A stretch of DNA of 64,000 nucleotides from Sarocladium kiliense (taxonomy: Eukaryota; Ascomycota; Sordariomycetes; Hypocreales; Sarocladiaceae). Numbering within the stretch: position 1 is the first letter of the stretch; each line of letters begins with the position of its first letter. A program made the translations under genes and the position numbers. This document shows, in pieces, positions 32,520 to 42,913 of the stretch. The notes beneath the pieces are model-generated. The model made no database searches and was not told the origin of the DNA. It saw nothing but the letters and a program-made list of their open reading frames with translations. The stretch is taken from positions 310,001 through 374,000 of the forward strand of contig JAUZTG010000011.1 in the NCBI GenBank assembly GCA_030734395.1. The letters run 5' to 3'.

Positions 32520-33770
32520 CGACGTATTCGACACATTATCTGATTTCCTGCCTGAAGAGGCGCTCTTCCTAATATGGGCGTTGATTGTACGCGCGGTCGA
32601 TGCGGCTCCGGCTCGCTCCCGCGCCTCTCATCCACCCCCTCCCCCTGCGGCCGTCTTGAACGTTGAGAATAGCACGATCGAGAGAATAGCGGACCGCGTC
32701 CTACAGAAACTCTAGAACATAGGCACCGAGGCGGCAATGCCTCGTCCCCGTGTTGATACTACCGCTCGAAACCCCCCTAAGCCTGTACAGCCCCGCGTGG
32801 GCTGTGAGGTTATAGTGAAGGGTATTACAGACAACTTAATCTCAGGAAGAAGCCCAAAGGACACAGTTCGGTACTTGAAATCACTATGCCCTAGTATCGG
32901 GGCCGTTGCGGCTCGTAAGCTTCCAAGCCTCGATATTGTGCTCACCTTTTCCTCCCCAGGGCTAGCGAAGTTAGCCTACTTCAATCTAGGCTGGGTCCGC
33001 GCCACGTTCGGCCCGGGGGCGAGGCTCTCCTGCACTACCTATACAGTTATTACAAAAGGGGTCTGTTAGGACTCTGAAAATAATATTATAAAGGTAGCTT
33101 AAGAGGTGAATGCCTCTAACCTAGGTATTACCGCTACCATAGCGAAGTGGCTACGGGCCCGGTATAAAACCGGCAAAAGAGTCCCTTTATTACTTTATAT
33201 ATCTTCTCCTGAAGAGGCAAACCTTTTATATAATAATAGATTAGTTTTTTTCTACGGAACTCTACCGGTGCGAATCCTACTCGGAAGCGCTACGGCCTAC
33301 GCAATACTATAACTGCTTTGATTTCGGCCATATTGCACGATACTACAACTCAAAGGCTCGTTGCGGACAGTGCGGCGCCTCTGCAAATCACCTAAACAGC
33401 TGTTCAAAGCGGTGCCTACACTGTAGCGCATCGCACCCGGCGTGGGACTGCGGCTGTCCTAAGTTCTAGAAGCAGCATCGATTAGCCTTAGAAGCATATC
33501 TCTTCTGCCCCTTCTGGTACGACACTCCTATCTATTAATAATCCCTAGCTCCTCTCCGTAAGAATGCAGAGGCTCCCCCGACGCGCCCTCGAGCCGTCCC
33601 CGAGCCGGCGGAGCGAAGGAAACTAGGATGACCTATTGGGTCCGTAAATAAGGCAAAGATATATAGGACTCGCGCAGCGACCCGGCAGCGGATCCGCGAC
33701 GCGTTTGCTCAGATACCGCTTGGGTAGGGATAGCTCTTCAGAGGGAATTAGGTATCTGATTCTCACCATA
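32520..33770 (+). mobile_element. degenerate non-LTR retrotransposon ORF1 (gag-like) relic
   Basis: A chain of plus-strand frames interrupted by TAG/TAA codons. It starts with a segment containing ENSTIERIADRVLQKL. A conserved block follows at 32737-33069 (VGCEVIVKGITDNLISGRSP...). 33106-33312 contains GITATIAKWLRA. After a frame change comes a zinc-knuckle region at about 33.32-33.47 kb with CFDFGHIARYY and the paired cysteine pattern CGQCGASANH / CLHCSASHPAWDC. This layout matches the ORF1 of Tad/I-like fungal LINEs. No endonuclease or reverse-transcriptase domain is readable afterwards. Many stops replace Gln or Arg codons, as expected from C-to-T changes of RIP. The LINE clade is inferred. 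Confidence 0.65.
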
Positions 33771-34021
33771 AAGCACTGAGAACCTTAGAGAGTCCTTCGC
33801 GGTAGCAAACCAGTCCTGGCCCGGGACTGGGGCGTCACCGTTCGAGGCCACTATACACTCGCGTTAGGGGTTTTCTAGTTTTTTCCCCTTTCGAAGATCG
33901 CAGAAGTACCGCAAATAGTTATCTATATATTGGTAGTAAATAAAGAAATAAATACAAACTTAAAGTAATATAAGTAAAAGGTAATAGGTTAATAAGTAGC
34001 CCGCTAAAGGAATAAATAAGG

Positions 34022-34170
34022 TTAAGGTAATTTAAGGTAATCAAAAGTAATGCTCACTAAGTAAAGGTGATCAAAGCCTGAGCCAGAGCGGCGGTACTGA
34101 CTAACCGAGCCCGGGCGCGGGCCTCCTGGGTTTCGTTGCAGACTACCCAAGTACCAGATCAATCGAGGGG
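34022..34170. repeat. dispersed repeat, copy 1
   Basis: The segment starting TGCTCACTAAGTAAAGG and reading through GGTGATCAAAGCCTGAGC to GCGGGCCTCCTGG is matched imperfectly, in the same orientation, at 50.99-51.10 kb. On the minus strand both copies read an Ala/Arg-rich tail resembling transposon protein ends. Preceded by an AT-rich, TAA/TAG-dense stretch at 33.9-34.04 kb. Confidence 0.65.
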
Positions 34171-35808
34171 CCCCGGATCCGTGGCTACGGGGCATTACCG
34201 AAGATAGAAATTGCCCGGTCCCCAGACTGAGGTTTGCCAAGGGGCCAGCCAGCCTAGTACCCAGGAAGGATATAGATCCATATAAATCGCCTATCTAAGA
34301 GCAGCCTAACATAATGCTCGGGGTTTTCCGTCAGCGAAAGCTCCTAGTCCGAGAAAGCCTCATCAGATATTCGTCCGCACCCTCTGTTCCCCATCTTGGT
34401 CCTTCCTCGCCCTCCCCTTCTAGTTCAACTTCTTCTCATTATGTAGAAAGTACTCGCTCCGGTCGATTATTTGCGGCCAATTCAGCTTATGGTATCAATA
34501 CTGCGCGCTCTCTCTACAAGGGGCCCAATTGGCAAGGCGTCTAGTTCCTAGAATTCACTAGAAGTCGAATTGTTGTGTCAAAACCCCACCACCTCGCGAA
34601 GGGTGTTACTAGGGCTGAGACTATCCGTCTTTCATCGAGCTCTATAACGAACATGAGCCCTTAGGGAACATCCGTCTCTTTTCGACTCGACGAACCAATC
34701 ACAGACCTAGGGCTCAGGGTCGGCCACGCGGCCCACGCAATTGTTTCTGAGACTCCGCATGACCTAGACCACCTCCCCCAAGCTTCAGCGCAGGTGGCAG
34801 TTGTCACATTCGGTTATTGCGTTGTCTTGACCGAAAGCTAAAACCAGGATGCGATAGGAACGCTACGTGGAAGAGTGGGGGACGGTGAATGAGCCATCGT
34901 TGCGCTGCAGTAGATAGGCGTACCACTGAGATACTAAATGCTTTCTTCCAGAAAGCGGCTCGTTGTCTAACAATTCTGGGCTATATGTTTATGTATAGCA
35001 AATGAAGCAGACGACTCCCCCGAGGCGGCCACAAGTATCTTGATTGAGTTGGAGGAAAGGCAAGGAAGCTAGCGACGAGGTAAGTACATAACGAGCTCCA
35101 AAAGGCCACCGAAAGAGCTAGGGTCTAGGGATCCGGTGCAATAAACCCTACCTTCAGCTTATCAACATGGCCCGGGACCGTAGTATTCCTTTCTGAGATA
35201 AGGATCTGCAGTTGATAGATCCAAACTTGTTCCAAATATCCACGCTTAGGCGGGGCCAACGTGGGGGCTCGCCTCGACGGCGGGAGGACCGGCAACGTCT
35301 TCAAGGAGCGCCATTCCTTCGTCATGGCCCGTGGGCAAAGGATCCATTTTTCCTGTCACGACTGCCGCTCTATTTCAGACCAACAGAAGTCCAGTCTTTC
35401 GTGCCAAGTACTGGTGTTTTCACTTGCCTGCATCGATAAGTAAATCACGGCTAGGCCAATGTCCGTTGGCCTCAGACCCATGTCCAGCCGAGGCAAAGGA
35501 TCTTCACTCAGCTTGACGGCGTATAGGCATGTCAGAACTGACTAATGGTACTGGAACTCAAAACTAGTAGCCGAAAACTTTAATCATAAACCTGCCTGTT
35601 CTGGCTTCTAGTCCATAGCATTGCAACGCAGACTCAAGAATCAAGCTTTCCCTCCCCTGGTTGCAAGCAGGGCCCAGGATCGTTGTATTACCAAACAGAT
35701 GAGCAAGCATTCTGGAGTATTCAAGCAGAACCGGCCCCCAGCTCATTAAGATGTAACCTCTCTTCCAGTAACTTCTCCTACTCTTTAGTAAGACTTAGCA
35801 TTCTCATC
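34171..35808. other. repeat-flanked region without recognisable gene
   Basis: Contains scattered short frames (for example 34314-34544 plus, Ser-rich) without family resemblance, plus the upstream region of the third P450. Probably more degraded repeat, but I cannot name it. Confidence 0.4.
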
Positions 35809-37371
35809 ATGTTAGAGACTATCGTCCCTACCACCTCGCAAACAAGCACAGCCCTTGCGCTATTGGCTGTCCTCGGCCTATTCCAAGTCCTTCAGACCTT
35901 GCACCTCGCTTTTTTCCATGCTTTGGCAAGAATCCCCGGTCCACGATTTCCCGCCGTCAGTTCTCTTTGGATACGATGGCAGAGATGGCACGGGCGCTTA
36001 TCCTTTAAGGCAGACCACCTTCTGTCAAAACACGGACCCATAGTACGAATTGCACCTAACATGGTACTTGTCAACGACGTGCAATCCGTACAGACGCTCT
36101 TTTCGAGGCAGGACCTCGACACCGCACCGAAAGCCATCCGAGCGTTGCGAATTGGTGGCCACGACTGGACAGTCACATATCCAGGGAACTCGATCGCTCG
36201 TCCACGGCGCCGCCCCGTGATGATGGCGACAACTACAAAATCACTGAGACATTGGCAACCGGTATTTGAGAAGAACATCGCGCAAATGGTCACCGACTTG
36301 GAAGCATCCAGAGGTCAGAAGTCGGAAGATATTGTCCACCACTTGCGCATCGCTACACTTCGGAACTCACTGCTCGTCATGGCAGGGCCACAAGCGAGCG
36401 TGGAGCAAGGTGACTTCCCTCATGTAGTCGGCGAGTATAATTTCCTCGTCGTATGGCGTCTTTGCCTTCCCGGATGGCTTTTCTCCTGGCTGAAGTCGAG
36501 CCCTTTCAGCCATGCTGCCTTTCGAGTCCGTTCTAGCGACCACTTGTTCGACTTGGGAGAAGAAACTGTTGAGCAAGCAGAGAAGTGGGCTGGGGACGAT
36601 GTGCCAACTGTATACGAATTGCTAAGGAAGAACATGGAGAATGAGCGCTTCAGGGATGGGAAGGCTGAGATGAGCGCCGAGATGGCTGGCCAGATTCTTG
36701 CAGCCACCGAGACAACATCGTCAGCACTGGCCTTCATCTTTTACTATCTCGCTGGAGAACCAGCCCTTGTGGAGGCTCTGTACAAGGAGCTTCAATCAGC
36801 AGACGGGTTCAATGACCTCGAGAGTCTCAAGCTGCTCAACGCCTGTATTACAGAAGGCCTTCGTTACCGTCCCCCAGTGGCTCTGACGGGCAGTCGTGTT
36901 GTACCTGCCGGTGGTCTACATATTCTGGGCTATTACCTCCCAGCCGGCACAGTCGTGACAACGCAGTCACTCTCGTTGAGTCGTCAGCGGCCAGACCTAT
37001 TCCCCAATTACGATGAGTTCGACCCTCTACGCTGGCTAGACGATGACCCCCAACTCATCTCTGAGCGGCGCCGTTGCCTTGCGCCGTTCGGGTTGGGTGC
37101 GCGTCGCTGCCCCGGCGGCAACATGGCGTCATTCCAAATGCGCATGATTCTAGCAGCTGTAGTCCGCAACTTCCGCTTGTCTGTCGCGCCGGAGACAACA
37201 CCGCTGTCGATGGCGCCATTCGAGGCGAATGGGTTCCGTTCCCGGCAGGACGCATGCCGCCTGATCTTCACTCCGCGAGATCTGGACCCGCAGCCTGGAC
37301 CTAGGGGATGCGAATGCGGGCCGACGTGTGATTGTATCGAATGCCATTGTGTTCACTACGATGAGCATTGA
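35809..37371 (+). CDS. cytochrome P450 with C-terminal cysteine-rich tail
   Basis: Single exon, 520 aa. Start at the ATG giving MLETIVPTTS; the frame is open further upstream but begins at no ATG. Membrane helix at residues 15-38, then RIPGPRFPAV. The I-helix motif is AATETTS (residues 298-304), where most P450s have AGxDTT. TEGLR follows near 348, DPLRW near 405, and the heme loop FGLGARRCPGG has Cys434. The P450 fold ends about residue 490. The protein continues into a tail with six cysteines at 501, 503, 507, 509, 512 and 514 (C-x-C-x3-C-x-C-x2-C-x-C), plus two His. This resembles fungal metallothionein or copper-regulator cysteine clusters. Intronless, unlike the other two P450s. The next gene is a same-strand Zn2Cys6 regulator. 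Confidence 0.88.
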   Translation: MLETIVPTTSQTSTALALLAVLGLFQVLQTLHLAFFHALARIPGPRFPAVSSLWIRWQRWHGRLSFKADHLLSKHGPIVRIAPNMVLVNDVQSVQTLFSRQDLDTAPKAIRALRIGGHDWTVTYPGNSIARPRRRPVMMATTTKSLRHWQPVFEKNIAQMVTDLEASRGQKSEDIVHHLRIATLRNSLLVMAGPQASVEQGDFPHVVGEYNFLVVWRLCLPGWLFSWLKSSPFSHAAFRVRSSDHLFDLGEETVEQAEKWAGDDVPTVYELLRKNMENERFRDGKAEMSAEMAGQILAATETTSSALAFIFYYLAGEPALVEALYKELQSADGFNDLESLKLLNACITEGLRYRPPVALTGSRVVPAGGLHILGYYLPAGTVVTTQSLSLSRQRPDLFPNYDEFDPLRWLDDDPQLISERRRCLAPFGLGARRCPGGNMASFQMRMILAAVVRNFRLSVAPETTPLSMAPFEANGFRSRQDACRLIFTPRDLDPQPGPRGCECGPTCDCIECHCVHYDEH

Positions 37372-37981
37372 GAGGGTCGACTGAATGACTGCATATCAGA
37401 CAGTAGCTTGCCCTTTCCTTGGTGGAAGAAATGCCAGATCGGAGGTACTAGTCCAACCGCAACTGAAAGCCATAGTTGTTCTATACTCATGCAACGACGA
37501 CGGTCGTCTATATAAACTTCAGCTGTAGCAACTATAGGATAGACTTGAGGAAGAGGCAACATACCATTTACATCATTCACTAGTCTACATGTCCAGAGTT
37601 ATGCAAGTGTAAGCTTCACCCGAAACGGAGCGGGCCTTCATCCATGAAAAACCTTCCAGGGACACAGTGAGTCTTGGTAAAAGTTGGTTGCGTATTCTTT
37701 CGTACTACAGCGTTACGCGAACACTCCTATCCAGTTCAACAATTCAAGACCTGAAGATGCAATCGGTGCTGATGCGTACGTAGCGGCCAAATGGTGCTCA
37801 GGAATGCGGCTGGGTGCTGGACGGTGAGTCAGTGGCAAATGGGTGTCGGTGTTGGTGTTGGTGTTGGTGCTGTGGTGCTGTAAGTCCTGAACCGGTCGCG
37901 CGAGACACCCTCGCCTGGCCTTCCTGTCCCCTTCAACTGGTCCATTTGTCAAGCTGCGCGCGCACTCCAAGGCCCGTAGAC
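37372..37981. promoter_or_regulatory. upstream region of the Zn2Cys6 gene
   Basis: Intergenic between P450 and regulator. Contains a GGTGTT/GGTGCT microsatellite-like run at about 37844-37880, roughly 100 bp before the regulator start. No other element recognised. Confidence 0.45.
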
Positions 37982-39682
37982 ATGCTCCCCAAGACGAAGA
38001 CAAAGACAAATCCCAACTCGAGGGCGTGTCTGCCCTGCCGAGAAAAACATCTGAAATGCGACGGCCAGCCACCGCCCTGCAACCGGTGTGCTACTGCAGA
38101 CGCAGACCTTGCTTGCACCTACGTACAGTCAAGACGCGGGCGTCGCGCACCAACGGCAAGGTCCAGCATTGCAGCAACTCATAATCGTCCTGCAGCTGCT
38201 CAGCCATCGCCAATGCTGGCGTTCCCGACTCCTGCTGCTTCTCACGTCGCCGACAGTCTCGGGAGCCACGGTCAGCAGGGCTTCCCATCTGCGTCACTCG
38301 CGAGTCTGCCCACCCACTCCGGTGCTGAGCAGCAGCTGCAGCAGAACGACGCGCTTAGCGAAGAGACCATCTCTATGCTTATGCCATATATCGACAGCGG
38401 CAAGCCTGACGACGACTATCTCATTACTCTGTACTATCAATTCATTCATCCGGCACATCCCTTCCTCCTCCCGCTCAAGCTGTACCGGCAGAACCCGAAC
38501 ATCTTCCCCGACCATCTCAAGCAAGCAGTGTACTACATCGCCAGTTTTCACTCCTCAGTCTCATCAGAACAGCATGAAGCTGCATGTGAAGCTCTCTTTG
38601 AGTCCGACGTCCCCAATGACGCCTTCAAGGTCCAGTCACTCATCCTCATCACGCTTGCTTCCTATGCGCGCTTTCAGAGAGACAGGGGAAACAAAGCGCT
38701 GAATGCCGCCATCTCCGTGGCATATCGAATTGGTCTCAACCTGGAGGACTTTTCTCGCGACGACGAAGCACTCTTTCGAGAGAGCTGGAGACGGACTTGG
38801 TGGGAACTGTACTCTATCGCCGGCCTGATCTCGCTCATCAGTGGCGTTAATGTGCGCTTGAGCCAGCCAACCGATATGACTCTGCCTTATGAATGCGATG
38901 CCTACAACGAATGTCAAACACGGTACATGGGCAGTGCCAGGGTCATGAAGGAGCGTTATAGGACAGAGTCGACGACTACATGGTCGTCATTCGCCTACCG
39001 AGTTGAGGCCATGCGAATCTTGTCCATGGTACTGGACTTAAGCCTGTCGACGTCTTCTTCAGATAAGCTAGCAGCAGAAGCCGCGGTGTCAGGTTGGGTA
39101 CTCTCCCTGCCTGAAGGGAAGAGAGATGGCCTAAGAGAGAATGGTGAGACGGACGAGGTCATGTCCTGCGCCCTCATGATCATCCACCTCGCAGGCATCT
39201 GCCTCCATCTTCCCCAATCATCACTGATTCGCACCGGCGACTTCAGGACCGTCTGCGGTAACGACTTCAGGCCGCTTGCATCGGATTCTCCAAAGCTGCA
39301 TCAAGCCGCTGCCCTTCGGTCTGCCAACGCATTGGCCAGGCTCTTGACTACGCATTCTGACCTTCGCACGCTCTCGCCATGCTTCTCCTGCGCGGTGGCC
39401 TACTCATCAGTTGTACTACTTGCCGAGTACTCTATACACGCGATCCCGAAACCGCTTTACTTGGGCGAGAATCTCCAGTTGGAGCTCAACGCTCTTCAGT
39501 CTATTGGCCACACTTGGCCTATCGCTGGGGTTGTGAGGGGCCAGCTCGCGGCTTTCGCTAGGGACACTATGAGAAGACCATCCGAGAGCAATGCCACTGA
39601 ATTGCTGGATTTGGACCCATCTCTTATAGATGAGCAATGGCTACAAGACCTCGTGGGAGATACTACGGCGCTGCCGATCTAA
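37982..39682 (+). CDS. Zn2Cys6 fungal transcription factor
   Basis: Single exon, 566 aa, start at the ATG before the zinc cluster (MLPKTKTKTNPNSRACLPCR). The cluster spacing is C-x2-C-x6-C-x6-C-x2-C-x8-C at about residues 16-43 (CLPCREKHLKC ... PPPCNRC ... LAC). It is followed by basic SRRGRRAP. A Pro/Ser/Gln linker leads to a fungal-specific TF domain (Fungal_trans type, residues about 130-400) with YYQFIHPAHPFLLP and the typical RIGLN ... RRTWWELY segment. The upstream open frame is Cys/Trp-rich low complexity from the GGTGTT repeat and is not credible. It lies just downstream of the cysteine-tailed P450 in the same orientation and may regulate it; the neighbouring sulfur genes are the other option. 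Confidence 0.9.
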   Translation: MLPKTKTKTNPNSRACLPCREKHLKCDGQPPPCNRCATADADLACTYVQSRRGRRAPTARSSIAATHNRPAAAQPSPMLAFPTPAASHVADSLGSHGQQGFPSASLASLPTHSGAEQQLQQNDALSEETISMLMPYIDSGKPDDDYLITLYYQFIHPAHPFLLPLKLYRQNPNIFPDHLKQAVYYIASFHSSVSSEQHEAACEALFESDVPNDAFKVQSLILITLASYARFQRDRGNKALNAAISVAYRIGLNLEDFSRDDEALFRESWRRTWWELYSIAGLISLISGVNVRLSQPTDMTLPYECDAYNECQTRYMGSARVMKERYRTESTTTWSSFAYRVEAMRILSMVLDLSLSTSSSDKLAAEAAVSGWVLSLPEGKRDGLRENGETDEVMSCALMIIHLAGICLHLPQSSLIRTGDFRTVCGNDFRPLASDSPKLHQAAALRSANALARLLTTHSDLRTLSPCFSCAVAYSSVVLLAEYSIHAIPKPLYLGENLQLELNALQSIGHTWPIAGVVRGQLAAFARDTMRRPSESNATELLDLDPSLIDEQWLQDLVGDTTALPI

Positions 39683-40387
39683 TTTCGAGGATCTAACTTT
39701 GAAGATCCTGCTTTCGAAGGCTGGCGTCAAAGGACAATGTTTGCTCGGAAATGGTGCGAAGGAGTGACCAGAGTATGCGCAACGACGAATGCAACCTCGG
39801 TGAGCCTGGGCCTAAAAGCTGCGTCAAGCATGATGGGGAAAAGTCAGCCGAGAAGAACCGCATCTCTGCGACAATGCCTGAAGAAGCAATCGACCGTACG
39901 AGTACAAGAAATTTGCGGCATGTTTTTGCAACGGACAGGCCGCATTTTCATGCAGATCCTGTCGAGGGCGTTGCTGCGGCGGTTGGAATGACGAGGTCCG
40001 TTAGCTCTCCCCGAAGAACACACGTCCAGGACGAATAGACCAAGGACGGACCACTGAACGGAACGGCGATTGCGTGCCTGAGACTAGATGCGCCCCTCTC
40101 TTTTCGAGGTCGCCGACGTATATCGGCGATCTTAGCTTAAGAGGGCGCTACTACAGCTGATTAATATACCACCAGGTCTATCGCCTCAGGGGCAAAACAG
40201 CATTAACTAGTATGAAGAATAAAGGGTAGGCAAAAGAAACTCATTTTAGTCTGAAGCATGTCTTAATCTCCTGACGCCATAAATAATTCATGCCACGAGA
40301 CATATCGTTGCTCTTTCTTCAACACACAGCGAAGTCTAATCTTCAAACTCAAAGCTTGAAATCACAACCACTTCACACATCTAAACC
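39683..40387. other. intergenic, no gene seen
   Basis: Two overlapping frames of under 100 codons (39.74-40.04 kb) show no motif. The right half is the promoter of the YeeE/YedE gene. Confidence 0.4.
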
Positions 40388-41380
40388 ATGACATCCGTCG
40401 CAACCAGTCTCCTTACAGGGGCCATCTTCGGCTCAGGCTTAACGCTATCTGGCGTGGCTAGTCCGCAAGTCATTAAAGACCAATTCCGCCTATCCGACTT
40501 CCACATGCTCGTTACCTTCTTGACGGCATCCGCATCCAGCGCCGCTCTCTTCGCTATATATAACTCCCAAAGCCCAGAGAAGAAGATCCTGGCACGAACG
40601 AATACTTCCCATGGCTGGTTCAACAAGTTCGATGGCAACATGGTCGGCGGTGCCATGGTTGGGCTTGGGATGAGCTTGACGGGCGCTTGTCCTGGAACAG
40701 TCCTCGTTCAGGCTACTGCTGGGATTGGGAAAAGTCGTCTGCTTGCCCTCAGTTCGCTTTTTGCTGGCATCGTCTGGGTGAAAGTGAAGCCATTGGTTGC
40801 AACGCAGCAGGTTTCCCCCAACGAAGCCGAGAACGGCACGGTCATGGCTGTCACGGGATGGTCAGTGAGGCAGGCTGTTGTCAGATACGTACTGGCCATG
40901 GTGGCTGGTATTGGCATTCTCCTGTCAGTTGCACCCAGACACCCATCGTTACTTCATCCAGTGATTGGCGGTCTCCTCATTGGCTTGGGCCAATTGTCTT
41001 CTGTTCTGCTAGCGAGGAAAGCCGTGGGTGTGAGCAGCGCCTACGAGGATTTTGGAAAGCTTTTCTGGAACAGCACAGAGGGGAAGACGCCGGCTTCTCT
41101 ACCAGAAAGCATTTTGTTTGTTCTGGGATTGATGTCCGGCGCTTTGGCGACCATGCTAAGTGTGCCGGCCACAATGGAGGCGCTGAATCGCAGTGAGGAA
41201 GTTTCCCTTCCGTCTGTCCTGGTCGGTGGCTTTCTCCTCACGTTTGGCGCTCGGATTGCTGGAGGCTGCACGAGTGGGCATGGGATCAGTGGCATGGCGA
41301 CCATGGGCTTGAGCTCATTTATCAGCATAGCCGCTATGTTTGGTACCGGCCTAATAACGGGGTCCCTGTTTAAGGTTTGA
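40388..41380 (+). CDS. YeeE/YedE-family sulfur transport membrane protein
   Basis: Single exon, 330 aa, about nine to ten hydrophobic segments. It carries the duplicated family signature. The first half has GAIFGSGLTLSGVASP and GMSLTGACPGTVLVQ. The second half ends with FGARIAGGCTSGHGISGMA, the conserved Cys-containing GGC-x-S-G-H-G loop. Family members such as bacterial TsuA import thiosulfate, the Cys residues lining the channel passing the S-S unit by transient hydrogen bonding. Membrane location in the fungus (plasma or mitochondrial) cannot be told. Next to a persulfide dioxygenase and SQR, so a role in moving thiosulfate or another reduced sulfur species fits. No introns. Confidence 0.88.
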   Translation: MTSVATSLLTGAIFGSGLTLSGVASPQVIKDQFRLSDFHMLVTFLTASASSAALFAIYNSQSPEKKILARTNTSHGWFNKFDGNMVGGAMVGLGMSLTGACPGTVLVQATAGIGKSRLLALSSLFAGIVWVKVKPLVATQQVSPNEAENGTVMAVTGWSVRQAVVRYVLAMVAGIGILLSVAPRHPSLLHPVIGGLLIGLGQLSSVLLARKAVGVSSAYEDFGKLFWNSTEGKTPASLPESILFVLGLMSGALATMLSVPATMEALNRSEEVSLPSVLVGGFLLTFGARIAGGCTSGHGISGMATMGLSSFISIAAMFGTGLITGSLFKV

Positions 41381-41965
41381 GGTCATTCAAGGCAAAGTAG
41401 AGTAGTGTCTGGGAATATTTTCGGCAGTCTCCTGCTGAACGCTTTAGATAGAAATCACTATACTGAGGAGATATTCACCTGGAAGTAAGCTTAGCACCTC
41501 ATTTACAGGTACCTAGAGGTCTACTGGAGTTGAAGAAACAAATTCCATGGCGCTCAGAAGCAACTCTGCATTCCAACCGCTTTGCGTGCAAGTAGACTGT
41601 CGTTCGGGGACCAGGTATGTCAAGATCCCCGAAGTCGCCGAACAATCAAACTGGCGCGCCTTTAGGGTTTGAAAGTTCAGGGCCACCCGGAAATCAGGGG
41701 CAACATGAGCTGCGGGCGTATCAATGATGCTTTCGAAGGACTATGACGTACCGAATGCCAAGATCAGGTCTCACGATTCTGGTAACATGCCCGGATGCTT
41801 TTACAACAGTGTCATTTTTCTCCAAAGGGGACACTGGGCAACAACAACAACAACAACAACAGACCATTACATGAGAGAAGAGAGAAGAGGTTTGATACAA
41901 AATACTGAAGTAGTCTGGTGCTATCAAGAACGGTCGCGGATTGCCTTATGTCAATATATTCTCCT
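41381..41965. other. intergenic with a (CAA)n microsatellite
   Basis: Between the convergent YeeE/YedE and dioxygenase genes. Contains a CAA run of about 24 bp at 41839-41862. Nothing else recognised. Confidence 0.5.
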
Positions 41966-42913
41966 CTACCAAGCTGGATCTGGAACCTGGAGAGGGAGGT
42001 GGACAACTCGAAGTCCCGAAGCTGTTGCGGCAGGCAGGCGTCCCCCTCTGATGTTTATCTGTAGTGAAGGATGTATAAGCCGTGGCGCTGCCAGCGTCTC
42101 ATCTCGCTCACGTCGCATCTTCACAAATTCCTCCCGTTGCACGCTATCCTTAAGATGCTTGTTCTCCTCCCTTTGCCGCTTGACAGTTACGTATGGCACG
42201 GGCTTGTCTCGTCCCTGGGGCGGGTAGTCATGTCCCACCCAGATCTTGAAGTCGTCTGGTAAACTCAAAAGCTTTCGGCCTGAGCTGTATACTGCTTCGG
42301 GACTTCCTCCAGGGAAGTCAGCCCGGGCTGAGCCAATGTCGACATAGAAGATAGAGTCGCCGACGAAGACGTTGCCTAGTAAGAATCTAGTCAGCTCAAG
42401 TTCAAATTGTTTGATCATGGTAATCAACTCACTTCCAATTTGGTAGCCCATGTGATCTGGGGTGTGGCCAGGAAGGTGAATCGCACGTGCCGTGAGAGAT
42501 CCAATACGGAACTCCTCGTCATCGGCCCAGAGGCGGTCGAACACGTTTTTGTACTCCTTGGCCGATATGCCATAACGCTCCCCAAACATCTTCTGCGTGT
42601 TCTCGATACGGCTGCCGATGCCTATAAGCGGCTTGTGTTCTTGCTTTTTTGCAAGCATCGCCTGGATATACGCCGCTGAGGTCATGTGATCCGCATGGAT
42701 GTGAGTCTCCAGAATCATGTCGACGCTGTAGCCTCTCTTCGTTACTACATCGATGAGTGCATCCGCTGATTCAGTCGAGATGACGCCCTTCGCAGCATCG
42801 AAGTTTAACACAGGGTCGATGATGACTGCACTGGATGTGGCCGGGTCGGCGACGACATATTGCCATGATCCCGTAACGGGCTCGAATAATTCATGGACTT
42901 GAGGCTCAGTCAT
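41966..42913 (-). CDS. persulfide dioxygenase, ETHE1-type metallo-beta-lactamase
   Basis: Exons 42913-42433 and 42375-41966, about 296 aa. The metal motif HIHADH is at residues 71-76, LPGHTPDH places the next ligand at His150, GDSIF carries the bridging Asp, and WVGHDYPP the last His. The family oxidises glutathione persulfide to sulfite with O2 and a single non-heme iron, normally in the mitochondrial matrix. The annotated ATG gives a protein with no presequence, beginning directly with MTEPQVHELFEP. A separate upstream frame (43200-42913) looks like a mitochondrial presequence and ends by overlapping this ATG (TAATG), see findings. Divergent from SQR across about 0.4 kb. Confidence 0.9.
   Translation of the reverse strand: MTEPQVHELFEPVTGSWQYVVADPATSSAVIIDPVLNFDAAKGVISTESADALIDVVTKRGYSVDMILETHIHADHMTSAAYIQAMLAKKQEHKPLIGIGSRIENTQKMFGERYGISAKEYKNVFDRLWADDEEFRIGSLTARAIHLPGHTPDHMGYQIGSELITMIKQFELELTRFLLGNVFVGDSIFYVDIGSARADFPGGSPEAVYSSGRKLLSLPDDFKIWVGHDYPPQGRDKPVPYVTVKRQREENKHLKDSVQREEFVKMRRERDETLAAPRLIHPSLQINIRGGRLPAATASGLRVVHLPLQVPDPAW

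Noticed and set aside
34314..34544. Ser-rich 76-codon frame next to the dispersed repeat
   Set aside because: Could be part of a transposon, but no recognisable domain; not called.
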